Source: Trichormus sp. M33_DOE_039 (GTDB lineage: Bacteria; Cyanobacteriota; Cyanobacteriia; Cyanobacteriales; Nostocaceae). From it: a DNA stretch of 64,000 bases. The notes under the pieces are model-generated. The model saw only the letters and a program-made list of their open reading frames with translations, did no database searches and had not been told where the DNA came from. This document shows, one piece after another, positions 33,908-43,207 of the stretch. A program made the position numbers and the translations under genes. The DNA lies in contig DVDT01000005.1 in NCBI GenBank assembly GCA_015296085.1, positions 124,001-188,000 on the forward strand, in the 5' to 3' direction. Every line of letters begins with the position of its first letter. Position 1 is the first letter of the stretch.

Positions 33908-34558
33908 CTAGAAAATTTCGCGTACTAAATAAAAAGCTTCAGCTGCAAACTTTCCAACAGTGCTACCACGTAAAATAGCCAATGCTCTTAAAGCTTCTTC
34001 AGAACGTTCGTGAGGAAAAGGCTTGATTTGTGAAGCGTACATTTGCATCGCTTGTAGTTTAGTTTCTAGATAATCAGAAATATCAACAAAAACATTAGGA
34101 ACAAAATTGGGTGTTATGTAAGGAGCATTCCAGTTAGTTTCAGACATAGTTTCATAGCAATAAATAGCTTTGGGAGCAAAATTGTTAATCGGTCTAGCTG
34201 CTACTAAAGATGATAAAAAAACTATCTGGTGATCTAAATGAATATCACCTGTAAATGGTATGAACAACCTATCTGGTTCTACTTGTTTATAGACTTGAAT
34301 AAGTTGTTGATTTACGTCACTGTGGGGAACACTATCTAGTCCAGCTGCTGGTAAAGAGAGGAAGATAGTTTCTTTTACACCTAATAGTTTATGAGCTGCT
34401 AAAGCTTCTTGTTTATCCTGTTCAATGACTGCTTGTGTATGACCTTGAGTGATGGTTACTACATATACTTCATCCCCATCAGCAGCAAATCGAGCCATTG
34501 TTCCTCCAACACCTAGGACTTCATCATCAAGGTGAGGAGCTATTACAAGTATTTTCAT
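33908..34558 (-). CDS. PIG-L family N-deacetylase
   Basis: 216 aa. The zinc site is clear: APHLDDEVLGVGGT (His-x-Asp-Asp) at residues 7-20 and IHLDHQIV near 106. PIG-L enzymes remove an acetyl group from GlcNAc-type residues in lipid-linked or nucleotide sugars. In this cluster it may free an amine on the repeat unit or on a sugar donor. No signal peptide is visible, so it acts in the cytosol. It precedes the 601-bp gap and follows WbqC. Confidence 0.9.
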   Translation of the reverse strand: MKILVIAPHLDDEVLGVGGTMARFAADGDEVYVVTITQGHTQAVIEQDKQEALAAHKLLGVKETIFLSLPAAGLDSVPHSDVNQQLIQVYKQVEPDRLFIPFTGDIHLDHQIVFLSSLVAARPINNFAPKAIYCYETMSETNWNAPYITPNFVPNVFVDISDYLETKLQAMQMYASQIKPFPHERSEEALRALAILRGSTVGKFAAEAFYLVREIF

Positions 34559-34596
34559 TTTTATAATTTCCTGATTGAGTTGTGCTTTGTCAAATT

Positions 34597-35280
34597 CTAG
34601 AGAAAATTTCTAGTTTCTGAACCGCAGCAAAAAAGCGTATCCAAAATTGAAAGGTTTGGAATAAAACCCAATTCTGGGAAAACCTGTGTGTAGTTTGGAT
34701 AACTAAACTCTTGCCAAAATATATCAATATTAGCATCGGCAAATGCTTGCATATCCATATATTGTCTACCTCCAGCACCTGATAAATAAGCAGTCGCTTC
34801 TACAGCATGACAAATATTAATTAGGAGTTCAGATTTGTTACCATCAAGTGCTAAATCAGAGAGATAAATTATGGGTTTATGAATCTCTAAAATATCCATT
34901 ACCCATTTAATCATTCTCATATTGAGTTCACAGAGATTCACCCATTCTTGATTAAGTATTTGCTCAATTCCTGGACTATATTTCTCAAAATAAGGAGTGC
35001 GTGAATAGTTGGTTACAATAGCATTCCAGTGCTTCCTTGACCAAGGAAACTCTAAATTGATTTCCATTGTATTAATCAATTCTTCCTCTCTGGAACGATG
35101 GTAGACTGGTACAGTAAGCCATTGAGAACCTTGACTAGTTTTGATTTTGTTACGGTGTTGAATACCCCGTCTCTCAAACTGTACACTGTCCATCACCACA
35201 AAAATATCACCTTGGTTTAGTTTGTGAAAAAAGCCCAGATAAGGCAAATACTGTGGTTGGTGAATCACTGCGACTTTCAT
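34597..35280 (-). CDS. WbqC family protein
   Basis: 227 aa. The start VAVIHQPQYLPYLGFFHKL is the WbqC signature, followed by DSVQFERRGIQHRNKIK and later YLSGAGGRQYMD. The family occurs in O-antigen and capsule loci and is thought to take part in amino-sugar modification; the exact reaction is not known to me. It sits between a priming sugar transferase and the PIG-L deacetylase. Confidence 0.88.
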   Translation of the reverse strand: MKVAVIHQPQYLPYLGFFHKLNQGDIFVVMDSVQFERRGIQHRNKIKTSQGSQWLTVPVYHRSREEELINTMEINLEFPWSRKHWNAIVTNYSRTPYFEKYSPGIEQILNQEWVNLCELNMRMIKWVMDILEIHKPIIYLSDLALDGNKSELLINICHAVEATAYLSGAGGRQYMDMQAFADANIDIFWQEFSYPNYTQVFPELGFIPNLSILDTLFCCGSETRNFL

Positions 35281-35292
35281 GATTTAAATACC

Positions 35293-36027
35293 TTAACTTT
35301 CTGACAAATTGTTATCCTGTTCGTAGACACCTTCTTGACGCAGTACAACTGGAATGGTGCGAAGAATAATAATTATGTCCAACCAAAAACTCCAGTTGTT
35401 TACATACCAAACATCTAACTGAATTCGTTTATCTAAATTATTTAGTAATCCACCATTTACAGCTTCCCATGCGGTTAATCCTGGAGGCATGAGTAAGCGT
35501 TTTTTTTGCCAATTGGTATAGGTAGATAAGCTTGAAACTAATAGGGGACGAGGGCCTACTAAACTCATATCTCCACGCAGAATATTGAATAGTTGAGGTA
35601 ATTCATCTAAATGATATTCCCGTAAGAATTTACCAATCGGTGTAATGCGGGGATCACCTTTGAACGTATTAAGACCAGCACCAATATAGATAGCTCCATC
35701 AACCATTGTGCGAAATTTATAAATCACAAATGGTTTTCCTAATCTTCCTAAACGTTCTTGACAAAATAAAACTGGGCCAGGAGAGCTAATCTTAACTGCT
35801 AATGCAATTATAAAAAACAGAGGTAATAAAATGATAATTGCTACACTGGCTAATATTATATCTAATAACCGTTTCAAGAATAATTGATTTTTGAAACTTT
35901 TATGTTTTGTTAGATATTCTTCTTCAGCTACTTGCCACTTTTCTGTTGTCCAAAATTCGGCGTTAAGATTGCCATCATCTTCTAAAAGATTGTGACTGCA
36001 CAAATTAGTATTCATCATATAACTCAC
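35293..36027 (-). CDS. Priming sugar transferase (phosphoglycosyl transferase, PglC/WcaJ-type)
   Basis: 244 aa with a GTG start; an ATG at 36018 is equally possible. One membrane helix (residues 53-78, IILASVAIIILLPLFFIIAL) is followed by the catalytic core: KFRTM, YHLDELPQLFNILRGD with the Asp-Glu pair, and SLVGPRPLL. It transfers a sugar phosphate from a nucleotide sugar to undecaprenyl phosphate, which starts the repeat unit. It is the short, single-helix form without the CoA-binding-like N-terminal domain of WcaJ. Confidence 0.92.
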   Translation of the reverse strand: MSYMMNTNLCSHNLLEDDGNLNAEFWTTEKWQVAEEEYLTKHKSFKNQLFLKRLLDIILASVAIIILLPLFFIIALAVKISSPGPVLFCQERLGRLGKPFVIYKFRTMVDGAIYIGAGLNTFKGDPRITPIGKFLREYHLDELPQLFNILRGDMSLVGPRPLLVSSLSTYTNWQKKRLLMPPGLTAWEAVNGGLLNNLDKRIQLDVWYVNNWSFWLDIIIILRTIPVVLRQEGVYEQDNNLSES

Positions 36028-36120
36028 TTATTTCTAAAACAATCCACAAGCAACAAATTTCTCAATTGAACCTAAAAGAACGCTATTCAAGTCAGTATGA
36101 TTAGCGAATTAGGTTATCCA

Positions 36121-36184
36121 TCTTGTGAGATGGGTATTTTGTCCGTCCCGAAGATAGGACGGGCAAAATGCCCATCCCACAAGA
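36121..36184. repeat. Long palindrome of the TTGTGGGATGGG family
   Basis: Two 28-bp arms (36121-36148 and 36157-36184) are complementary except at three positions, around an 8-bp loop. The right arm reads GGACGGGCAAAATGCCCATC then CCACAAGA. Similar but weaker at 24243. It lies in the gap between two EPS genes and could act as an mRNA hairpin inside the operon. Confidence 0.8.
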
Positions 36185-36239
36185 GAATTTGGGAGATTTA
36201 TGTTAAGAAGCCCTGAATCAAAAAAGCTTTACTTAGATA

Positions 36240-37373
36240 TCAAAGAGCTTCTGCATACAAAGTTTCATGTAGTTGCAATATCTGTCGGAGATCATAAATA
36301 GCCATCATTTCCTGTCCACGCTTACCCATAGCTTGAGCTTCGTCAGGATGCTCTAATATCCAACTCATTGCTGAGGCAAGTGCGTCTATATCTCCCACCT
36401 TCACAAGCAAACCACAGCCTGTTTCTAGTAAATCTCGAATCCCTCTAATGTCCGTACCGATCGCAGGAATTTGCAAACAAAAGGATTCCATCAAACTTCT
36501 TGGTAGTCCTTCTTGTTCAGAAACCAGTACTGTGGCTACTGAAGCACGGAGTAACGTCGGAATATCCCGCCGGAATCCCAAAAAGCGCACCTGATTCTGC
36601 ACTCCCAGTTCACATGCTAATTTCTGCATCTGCTCTTTTAGCACCCCATCTCCCACAAAAGCCAAACAAGCTTCAGGTTTAGCCAACCGAGCCATAGCTT
36701 TCAACATATCTGGATGGCGTTTGCGGGGAATGAATTCAGCTATAGACAGAAAAAGTTGTGTTTCTAATGCTAATCCCATTTCCTGACGGACTTGCATCAC
36801 ATCAGCATTGGTCACAGTATTGATATTGTAGCGATCGCTATCTACCCCAATTCCAGGCATATAGCGGACTCGTTCCTTTGGTAGAATCTGGTATTGTTTA
36901 GCGGCTTCTTCATCTTCCCGATTGATAGTGACAATGTAGTCTGTCCAACGTCCGGCCAGCTTCTCCAGAGTTAAAAAAATAGCATTTTGAAGTGGTACAC
37001 CTCCAAGATAAAAATTAAACCCGTGAGTCGTGTAGATGATTTTGAATTTCCCCTGTTTTCTCAAATCTTTGAGAGCATAGCGAGTGACGAAAGCCGCTAC
37101 TGCCATATGTACATGAACTATGTCATATTTTTCCCTTGTTACGACTGCTCGGATTTGTGGAGGAGCAATCAATAGATTTGTCTTATCTAGTGGGTTGCGT
37201 GAAAAATCCACATCCCAAACGTGATCAAAAGCCTGCAAGCATTCAGTAGAAGTAGAAACTCCATTAGCCATAGCATCTACTCGCCAACCCTGAGCGCGGA
37301 AGTGGGCAGCAAAAGGCAGGAGAAAGGCTTTGAGGCTATTGGGAAGGGCAGTGATAATTAACAGGCTCTTCAT
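36240..37373 (-). CDS. Glycosyltransferase, GT4 family
   Basis: 377 aa from the ATG at 37373. A TTG seven codons upstream lies inside the previous gene and is unlikely. The true ATG overlaps the stop of the previous gene (ATGA), so translation is coupled. It has the GT-B fold: the C-terminal domain carries EQEGLPRSLMESF (E-x7-E) and GIRDLLETGCGLLV, and GVDSDRYN ends the N-domain. It adds one sugar to the lipid-linked repeat unit from the cytosolic side; donor and acceptor are unknown. Confidence 0.9.
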   Translation of the reverse strand: MKSLLIITALPNSLKAFLLPFAAHFRAQGWRVDAMANGVSTSTECLQAFDHVWDVDFSRNPLDKTNLLIAPPQIRAVVTREKYDIVHVHMAVAAFVTRYALKDLRKQGKFKIIYTTHGFNFYLGGVPLQNAIFLTLEKLAGRWTDYIVTINREDEEAAKQYQILPKERVRYMPGIGVDSDRYNINTVTNADVMQVRQEMGLALETQLFLSIAEFIPRKRHPDMLKAMARLAKPEACLAFVGDGVLKEQMQKLACELGVQNQVRFLGFRRDIPTLLRASVATVLVSEQEGLPRSLMESFCLQIPAIGTDIRGIRDLLETGCGLLVKVGDIDALASAMSWILEHPDEAQAMGKRGQEMMAIYDLRQILQLHETLYAEAL

Positions 37374-38569
37374 GGTTTGTGTGTCTTCAACCAAGTTTCA
37401 GTTTGATTGCAAAGATAGAGGTAAAACTCAAACCTGCGCTGACGCAGGACTTGCTCCGTGTATTCTCTGGCTTTTTGCAAATTACGAGTTGACATCTGGG
37501 CTAGACGTTGTGGATTAATCACCACCTCACGAATTTTTTGCGCTAAAGCAGTCACATTTCCCGGTGCAACCATATCCTCTGGCGGTATGAGTTCGGGAAA
37601 TCCACCCACTGTAGAGCCGATGCAAGGTAGTCCCCTCGCCATAGCCTCAATCATTGCTCTAGGTAAACCTTCTTGATGAGATGGCAAGACGAAAAGATCC
37701 GCTTGATCCAATGCAGCACGCACGGCATCTCCAGCTGGTAACTGACCCCGAAAATCAACACACTCTTTTAAGCCTAGTTTTGCTGCTCGTGTTTCTAGTT
37801 CTTGTCTATGCTTGCCATCCCCAACCAAAACTAACTTGAGTTTCATTCCCTCCTGTACACAATGAGCTACAGCATCAATTAACACATCTGGTGCTTTATA
37901 AAGTTGTGCCAGCGTGCCGACACTGATGATAGTAAAAGTATGGATTTCCTGCTTGGGTATGCGTGGAGCAGAGACGAAGACCTCATCCGGTAAATCCACA
38001 CTTGAATAGTGTGTGGAAAAAGCATTCTTGGCTGGTGGATATCTATGTTGCAGGGCTTTTTCTGTGACATAAGCAGCTGCACAAGCTCCAGCGCATTGCC
38101 TTCGTAATTGACGAGGAAACCACAAGCGAAAGACAGGTCTTAAAGGATGCTTCACAGAATTGGGTGCAAACACATCATATGGGTCTGCTACAACTTCCAC
38201 TCCATAGGGATAGTGATGTTGGTCTAAAATAGGTTGGAGATGGTTAGCAATTTGCGAAGAAACACGCATAATTATGGCATCACCAAACACAAAAGCATTT
38301 TTAACTGTCTGTTCCACCTGTCTGGCTTGAGAAAGGTACTGCTTTAGTCCTACGTAGTCAGGTAGAGGTATAAAGGAAACGCGATCGCCATCCGCCCTTT
38401 GATAATCAGGTGAAACTGAATCAACTGCACGCACACGGGCTACCACACGCACATTCTCAAAAACTTCCAAATAACGCTTCCAGAATGAGTGGGGAAAAGT
38501 TGTCTGCGTCCACACTGCTCCGTCAGGAGTCTGCTCAAAATGATGCTCCAAGGTGACAAGAATATTCAT
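37370..38569 (-). CDS. Glycosyltransferase, GT4 family
   Basis: 399 aa from the ATG at 38569, six codons inside a longer TTG-started frame. The ATG overlaps the TGA of the relic upstream (ATGA), so the original gene order was coupled. GT-B motifs: ISVGTLAQLYKAPDVLIDA, EGLPRAMIEAMARGLP (E-x7-E) and VGGFPELIPPEDM. The C-terminal region (RNLQKAREYTEQVLRQRR) matches the fragment at 38566-38730, so the two were paralogues. Donor sugar unknown. Confidence 0.9.
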   Translation of the reverse strand: MNILVTLEHHFEQTPDGAVWTQTTFPHSFWKRYLEVFENVRVVARVRAVDSVSPDYQRADGDRVSFIPLPDYVGLKQYLSQARQVEQTVKNAFVFGDAIIMRVSSQIANHLQPILDQHHYPYGVEVVADPYDVFAPNSVKHPLRPVFRLWFPRQLRRQCAGACAAAYVTEKALQHRYPPAKNAFSTHYSSVDLPDEVFVSAPRIPKQEIHTFTIISVGTLAQLYKAPDVLIDAVAHCVQEGMKLKLVLVGDGKHRQELETRAAKLGLKECVDFRGQLPAGDAVRAALDQADLFVLPSHQEGLPRAMIEAMARGLPCIGSTVGGFPELIPPEDMVAPGNVTALAQKIREVVINPQRLAQMSTRNLQKAREYTEQVLRQRRFEFYLYLCNQTETWLKTHKP

Positions 38570-38730
38570 ATTTTTTGCTTTAACCAAATTTCTGTTTGCT
38601 GACGCACATATCGCTAGGATACAATCCGTCGCTCGCGCTAAATTTCATCTGCATACTTTTTGGCCGTCTCTAGATTACGCGCTGACATAGAAACGATACG
38701 TTCTAGATTGGTTAATACTTCCGAAAATAT
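38566..38730 (-). pseudogene. C-terminal relic of a glycosyltransferase
   Basis: Reading the minus strand in one frame gives SEVLTNLERIVSMSARNLET, then AKKYADEI, a TAG, RERRIVS, a second TAG, and RYVRQQTEIWLKQKI before TGA. This aligns over its whole length with the C-terminus of the next gene (MSTRNLQKAREYTEQVLRQR then NQTETWLK), with stops replacing codons. A further in-frame TAG lies upstream at 38731. The rest of the gene is gone. Its final TGA still overlaps the ATG of the downstream gene. Confidence 0.82.
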
Positions 38731-38858
38731 CTACTCAGTAATTAACTATGTGATGCGTCTGAATATCAAAAGTGACATAGCAAAATGGGCAGTAGATATA
38801 ACTAAAACTGGCTTATGTGAATCTTGAATTTATTCAATTATAACATCAGTTAATCACA

Positions 38859-40469
38859 TTATTTATCGTAGTGATTCTGATATATATTTATCTTTTTACC
38901 ACTGGTTACATATAATTTGTTTTCCTCGATTTGGCATTTTGATGTACATTTATCGAATAAAAATATGCCTCCTTGCATAGTGTTATTAATCTGATTATCT
39001 ATCATTGAATTTTGGCTAACATACATATTATTTATATTTTTACCGAGGAGCATTGCTGCTCGGTAATCATCATGAAAATTACCATTGCTCTTACCTGGAT
39101 TGACAATTGTATTTTTTGATATTTCCAAGTTGGTAATAGGCATAGATATATATATGCCACTAGCCAGAGGATTATTGATTTTATTGTTTGAAATCAGGAT
39201 ATTTTCACTGCCAATATTTTGATGCTGATCTCTCCATAATCTGATTCCACTTGTAGTATTGTCTCGACGACGACCTTGTTGCAATAAATCCTGAAAGGAA
39301 ATTTGATTATTAATGATCCTCAAGTTTTTTATAGGAGCATCTGAATCTGGTTCTAGTGCAATACCCGCACCAGGTGTATTACCCCATAAAGAACGCCAAC
39401 CATCAATATTTAAACTAATTTGATTATTAGCAACATAGCAATTACTAATTGCTGGGTTTGTAGTATTACCATGACTAAAAAATGACCAGATCACAATGCC
39501 AGAGTGTGCTTCATTGATGACATTGTCTGTTACAACCTGATGATCTGAACTTTTAGCGTAACCAGTAATATATATCCCATTAGTAAAACCAGTAATGAAA
39601 TTATTAGTAACTATATGTTGATCTCCATGTATCTCAATTGCCGTTCTTGCTCCTTTTGTTCCAGCTCCTTCTCTAGATGAAAAATGATTATTGACAACGG
39701 CTATACGCTTACCATGAGTATAAATAGTTGAATGGTCGTAATCCACTTTTCCCCCTCCAATGAGTTTAAAGTGATTATTTTTAATAGAAACTTCAGATAC
39801 ATTACCATTCACGGTAATAGTATTAGCATTATTTTGATTTTTAAATAAAGAATTTTGGATGTGAATTCTTGAACCGATAAAAATTCTGACAGCATATCTC
39901 ATTTGGTCTTTTTTATCACTTAAATCTGCTGCTGATTTCACTGGATTATTAGCTCCATTTCCATCAATTGCTAAGTTATCTATAGAAAAATCAGATAGGT
40001 CAGAATTTTTTCTTTCTCCTGCGAAGATTGAATCATAATTACCTTGTTGATCAGCAAGCTTGATCAAACTTTCTTGATTGCCATCTCCTTGGAGTTTAAC
40101 TTGTCCACGAATTGTAATTGCGTGTGATTTAGCAGGGATAATCTTGATTTTGTACTCGCCCTTGGGAAAGAATACAACTCCTCCTCCTGCCTTATACACA
40201 GTATCTATGGCGTTTTGAATGGCGTTTGTATCATCGGTGATATCATTGGCGATCGCTCCAAAATCTTTAACAGAAACTATCAATTTTGGTTCAGAAGGCT
40301 GAGATGTTAGTTGTAGTGCTTGTGAGATTTGCTGATTGACATTCTGTTGTGTGTTTTTAACCATGAGAACAGGAATGAATATGGGAAATAAAACCGTGAG
40401 AATTCCTAGAGAGGGAACAGCTAAAATTTTCATCAAAATTAATAAATTATGTTTTTGATTTTTCATCAT
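38859..40469 (-). CDS. Secreted parallel beta-helix protein, pectate-lyase-3-like
   Basis: 536 aa from the ATG at 40469; a GTG is two codons earlier. A hydrophobic segment at about residues 11-34 is a signal peptide or anchor. Then comes VKDFGAIANDITDDTNAIQNAI, here broken, and GGGVVFFPKGEYKI: the start of the right-handed beta helix in the pectate_lyase_3/GH28-like group. The remainder is rich in NN-type turns (ISNNKINNP, VTDNVINEA). Such proteins in EPS loci cleave or epimerise the polymer or bind it. No catalytic set can be assigned. It probably acts outside the cytoplasmic membrane on the cluster's own product. Confidence 0.8.
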   Translation of the reverse strand: MMKNQKHNLLILMKILAVPSLGILTVLFPIFIPVLMVKNTQQNVNQQISQALQLTSQPSEPKLIVSVKDFGAIANDITDDTNAIQNAIDTVYKAGGGVVFFPKGEYKIKIIPAKSHAITIRGQVKLQGDGNQESLIKLADQQGNYDSIFAGERKNSDLSDFSIDNLAIDGNGANNPVKSAADLSDKKDQMRYAVRIFIGSRIHIQNSLFKNQNNANTITVNGNVSEVSIKNNHFKLIGGGKVDYDHSTIYTHGKRIAVVNNHFSSREGAGTKGARTAIEIHGDQHIVTNNFITGFTNGIYITGYAKSSDHQVVTDNVINEAHSGIVIWSFFSHGNTTNPAISNCYVANNQISLNIDGWRSLWGNTPGAGIALEPDSDAPIKNLRIINNQISFQDLLQQGRRRDNTTSGIRLWRDQHQNIGSENILISNNKINNPLASGIYISMPITNLEISKNTIVNPGKSNGNFHDDYRAAMLLGKNINNMYVSQNSMIDNQINNTMQGGIFLFDKCTSKCQIEENKLYVTSGKKINIYQNHYDK

Positions 40470-40514
40470 ACTCACTACCTAATTTGTATGTAATGATATT
40501 TTTAGAAAATAATC

Positions 40515-41993
40515 TTATTTCCTTAGCCTTTTTAACTCAGAATTGTTTAGCCAACAAACACCAATATAAGGAATCAGCGAGTACCACACTAAAGGACGTA
40601 CCACCATTGCAGATTCAGCACGAGCATAAAACAGAAAAAATGAAATAAAACTAGCCAGCATTGCCATTTTTGCGTGATCGCAAGATGTATTTGCCCATAA
40701 CATTAATTTGATGTATAGAAAACCAATTATTCCTAAGGTAATTGGTGTACCAATCCAACCAAAGTTTAAGTAAGCTTCAGCAATAAAGGAGAATCCGTAA
40801 CTGCCGCCCATAGCAGCAGTATATGGATTTAATTGCTCAGTTAACCAATGGTTTGGAAGACCACGAGCAACACTTGGATGGAGTTTGCCAAAAATATTAG
40901 GTATGAGGGTAAATAAAGCATAAAAATAATCAGCCCCCATTTGAAATTCTCTATCTCTAGGAACTATTTGAAGAGTATAAGCAACTGTGAGCATAGAAGC
41001 TCCCATCTCTGATATAGAGGCTATGAATGGATTATCTATGGAAGAAAAAGCCTCTAGTAAAAAATCTATGGATAACCTGTCTTCACCAACAGTGTTTCTC
41101 GTAATTGCAACTAGCGGAAAAATAATAAATAGTATGAGCGAACCTATACTAATTAAAAAAGTTTTTGGTATAGGTTTAATAACCTGATGCCATAGCCATG
41201 CTAAAGCAATTAATGGCATAACGGCTTGATTTCTTTCACCCGAAAAAAACCTAACTATTGCGTAGAGAATGATGATACTTACGGATATTAACCTACCTTG
41301 AGGTTTGTGCTTACTTCCAGCCAATAAAAATAGGGATGAGGGAATGATAAAATCAGCTAGAACTTGAGGAGCAGCATTAAAACTTGTTGCGGATTCTTGT
41401 TGATAAAGTGAACTATAGCCGGAAGACATTACATAAGTAATAGTCTCTTTAAGAACGACTATAGCAGGTAAAAAAGATATACATAATAACCGCGAGCCAA
41501 TTACATAACAATATCTATCATTGGTATGAGTAGATTGTATGGGATGTTTTACTTTGAAAGTAGCAAGACTAATTAATGCCCCCAAGTGAAAAGCTCCAAA
41601 CCCAATAATTACTAAGAAAATTGTATTTAGGAGAGTATCTGATGATAAAGAGGGGACATCTAATGTTAAATACCAATTACCTAAACCATTTTCGTTTAGA
41701 TGAAAAATCTCTAGCATTGCCTGTCCAGCATTAAATAAAAAGGCAGACAGCAAAAACAATGTATAGGGATTAAACAAACTTTTTGTGAGTAAATACCATG
41801 ACCAAAAAGACCAAATAGTCAGTCCACATAATATACAGCAAAAAGGATAAATCAGTGATTCTGGTTGATAATTAAATGGTTCATAGAGAAATCGAAACAG
41901 AATCAAAGCGATGAGTAGAAAACATTGGATAGTAATGATAATTACCAAGTCATATGTATTTGGCTTGACAGTTTTTGTGGCATTCATCAACAT
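40515..41993 (-). CDS. O-antigen polymerase-like membrane protein (Wzy candidate)
   Basis: 492 aa with about 11-12 membrane helices and a large periplasmic loop near residues 310-400, the usual form of repeat-unit polymerases. Sequence identity in this group is low, so topology and place in the cluster carry the call. The start overlaps the previous gene by 44 bp; an ATG two codons later is also possible. As Wzy it would join lipid-linked repeat units in the periplasm, together with the flippase at 43208 and the chain-length protein at 28712. Confidence 0.82.
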   Translation of the reverse strand: MLMNATKTVKPNTYDLVIIITIQCFLLIALILFRFLYEPFNYQPESLIYPFCCILCGLTIWSFWSWYLLTKSLFNPYTLFLLSAFLFNAGQAMLEIFHLNENGLGNWYLTLDVPSLSSDTLLNTIFLVIIGFGAFHLGALISLATFKVKHPIQSTHTNDRYCYVIGSRLLCISFLPAIVVLKETITYVMSSGYSSLYQQESATSFNAAPQVLADFIIPSSLFLLAGSKHKPQGRLISVSIIILYAIVRFFSGERNQAVMPLIALAWLWHQVIKPIPKTFLISIGSLILFIIFPLVAITRNTVGEDRLSIDFLLEAFSSIDNPFIASISEMGASMLTVAYTLQIVPRDREFQMGADYFYALFTLIPNIFGKLHPSVARGLPNHWLTEQLNPYTAAMGGSYGFSFIAEAYLNFGWIGTPITLGIIGFLYIKLMLWANTSCDHAKMAMLASFISFFLFYARAESAMVVRPLVWYSLIPYIGVCWLNNSELKRLRK

Positions 41994-43170
41994 AAGTTTT
42001 TACAAGTGCTTGTACACTAGAGGAAATATTAAAGTCGCTGTTTTTCAAGATAGCTAGACTGTCTGTTTGAGTGATTCTTGATTGGGAATTCCTTACTGCT
42101 AAAACTGCATCAGCCCAGACTCTAGCCGGTTGCGACAGACTAATTTTCTGCACTAGAGGCTTGATTTTCTGAAGTTCGTCTGTAATGACATCAGATAATA
42201 TCAAGGGTAATCCAGCTGCTTGAGCTTCTATGCTGACTATTGGTAAACCTTCATGAAGCGATGGTAAGAGAAATACATCCATAGCTCCCATCATAAGTCG
42301 GGGAATATCAGAGCGAGTGCCTGCAAAGATCACGCGATCGCCTAAACCCATCTGCACAACTTTTTGGTAAATCTCTAATTGCAAATAGCCTTCTCCCAAC
42401 AGTAACAAGCGCATTTGCGGTTCTCGTTTGGCAATTTCGGCGGCAATTTCGATTAAAAATCGATGATTTTTTTGGGGATGGAATCTACCTACATGACCAA
42501 TAACGAAGGCATCGGCAGGTATACCAAATTCAGCCCGGATAGCTACCCGATCAACAGTATTCTCAAAGGGTTTGAGGTCAATACCAAAGTAAAAAACTTG
42601 CCAGCGTGAGTCATCTTGCCACTGAGTACCAAACAAATCTGCGGTTGCTTGGTAACTGCATCCACAACCCAAGGTGGCGTTGTGGGCAATTAAAGATTTC
42701 ATGAAAGAACGATACCAACGTCGATATAAGCCTTTTTCCTGAGCAGAAGTATCGTTGTGACTGTGGGCAATACGGACAGGGACACCTGCCTGTTTTGCTA
42801 AGTATAGGACATAGCCACTAAAGTGATGCAGGTGACTATGAACGATGTCATAAGGGCCGAATTCGCGCAGAATTCGTTTAATGTTAGCGGCGTACACCCA
42901 CGGATACTTACGTTGTAGAGGACAAGAGATAATCTGAGAACCGAGACTGCGAATCTCTTCATCGTAAGCGCAAGGTTCTGTGGTGTGGACGAGGAAGTCC
43001 ATTTGGAAGCGATCGCGATCAATGTGTCGCAAAATGTGCATCAACCAAGTTTCTATTCCACCTCTGACCATCCCCCCAACTACGTGCAGGATACGGATGG
43101 GACGCTGTTGTGTGAACGACTGGTGAGAATCTTTGTGATCTATGTCTTTTATTCTAGTGAAAGTATTCAT
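41950..43170 (-). CDS. Glycosyltransferase, GT4 family
   Basis: 406 aa. It begins with RPIRILHVVGGMVRGGIETW, typical of GT4 members. HSHLHHFSGYV and HVGRFHPQKNHRFLIEIA follow, and then EGLPIVSIEAQAAGLP with the E-x7-E pair. Fully cytosolic. It should add a sugar during repeat-unit assembly. It overlaps the polymerase gene that follows and lies 37 bp after the flippase. Confidence 0.92.
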   Translation of the reverse strand: MNTFTRIKDIDHKDSHQSFTQQRPIRILHVVGGMVRGGIETWLMHILRHIDRDRFQMDFLVHTTEPCAYDEEIRSLGSQIISCPLQRKYPWVYAANIKRILREFGPYDIVHSHLHHFSGYVLYLAKQAGVPVRIAHSHNDTSAQEKGLYRRWYRSFMKSLIAHNATLGCGCSYQATADLFGTQWQDDSRWQVFYFGIDLKPFENTVDRVAIRAEFGIPADAFVIGHVGRFHPQKNHRFLIEIAAEIAKREPQMRLLLLGEGYLQLEIYQKVVQMGLGDRVIFAGTRSDIPRLMMGAMDVFLLPSLHEGLPIVSIEAQAAGLPLILSDVITDELQKIKPLVQKISLSQPARVWADAVLAVRNSQSRITQTDSLAILKNSDFNISSSVQALVKTYVDECHKNCQAKYI

Positions 43171-43207
43171 GTCATAACCTCTTTACATACTGCTAAATAT
43201 CAACAAA

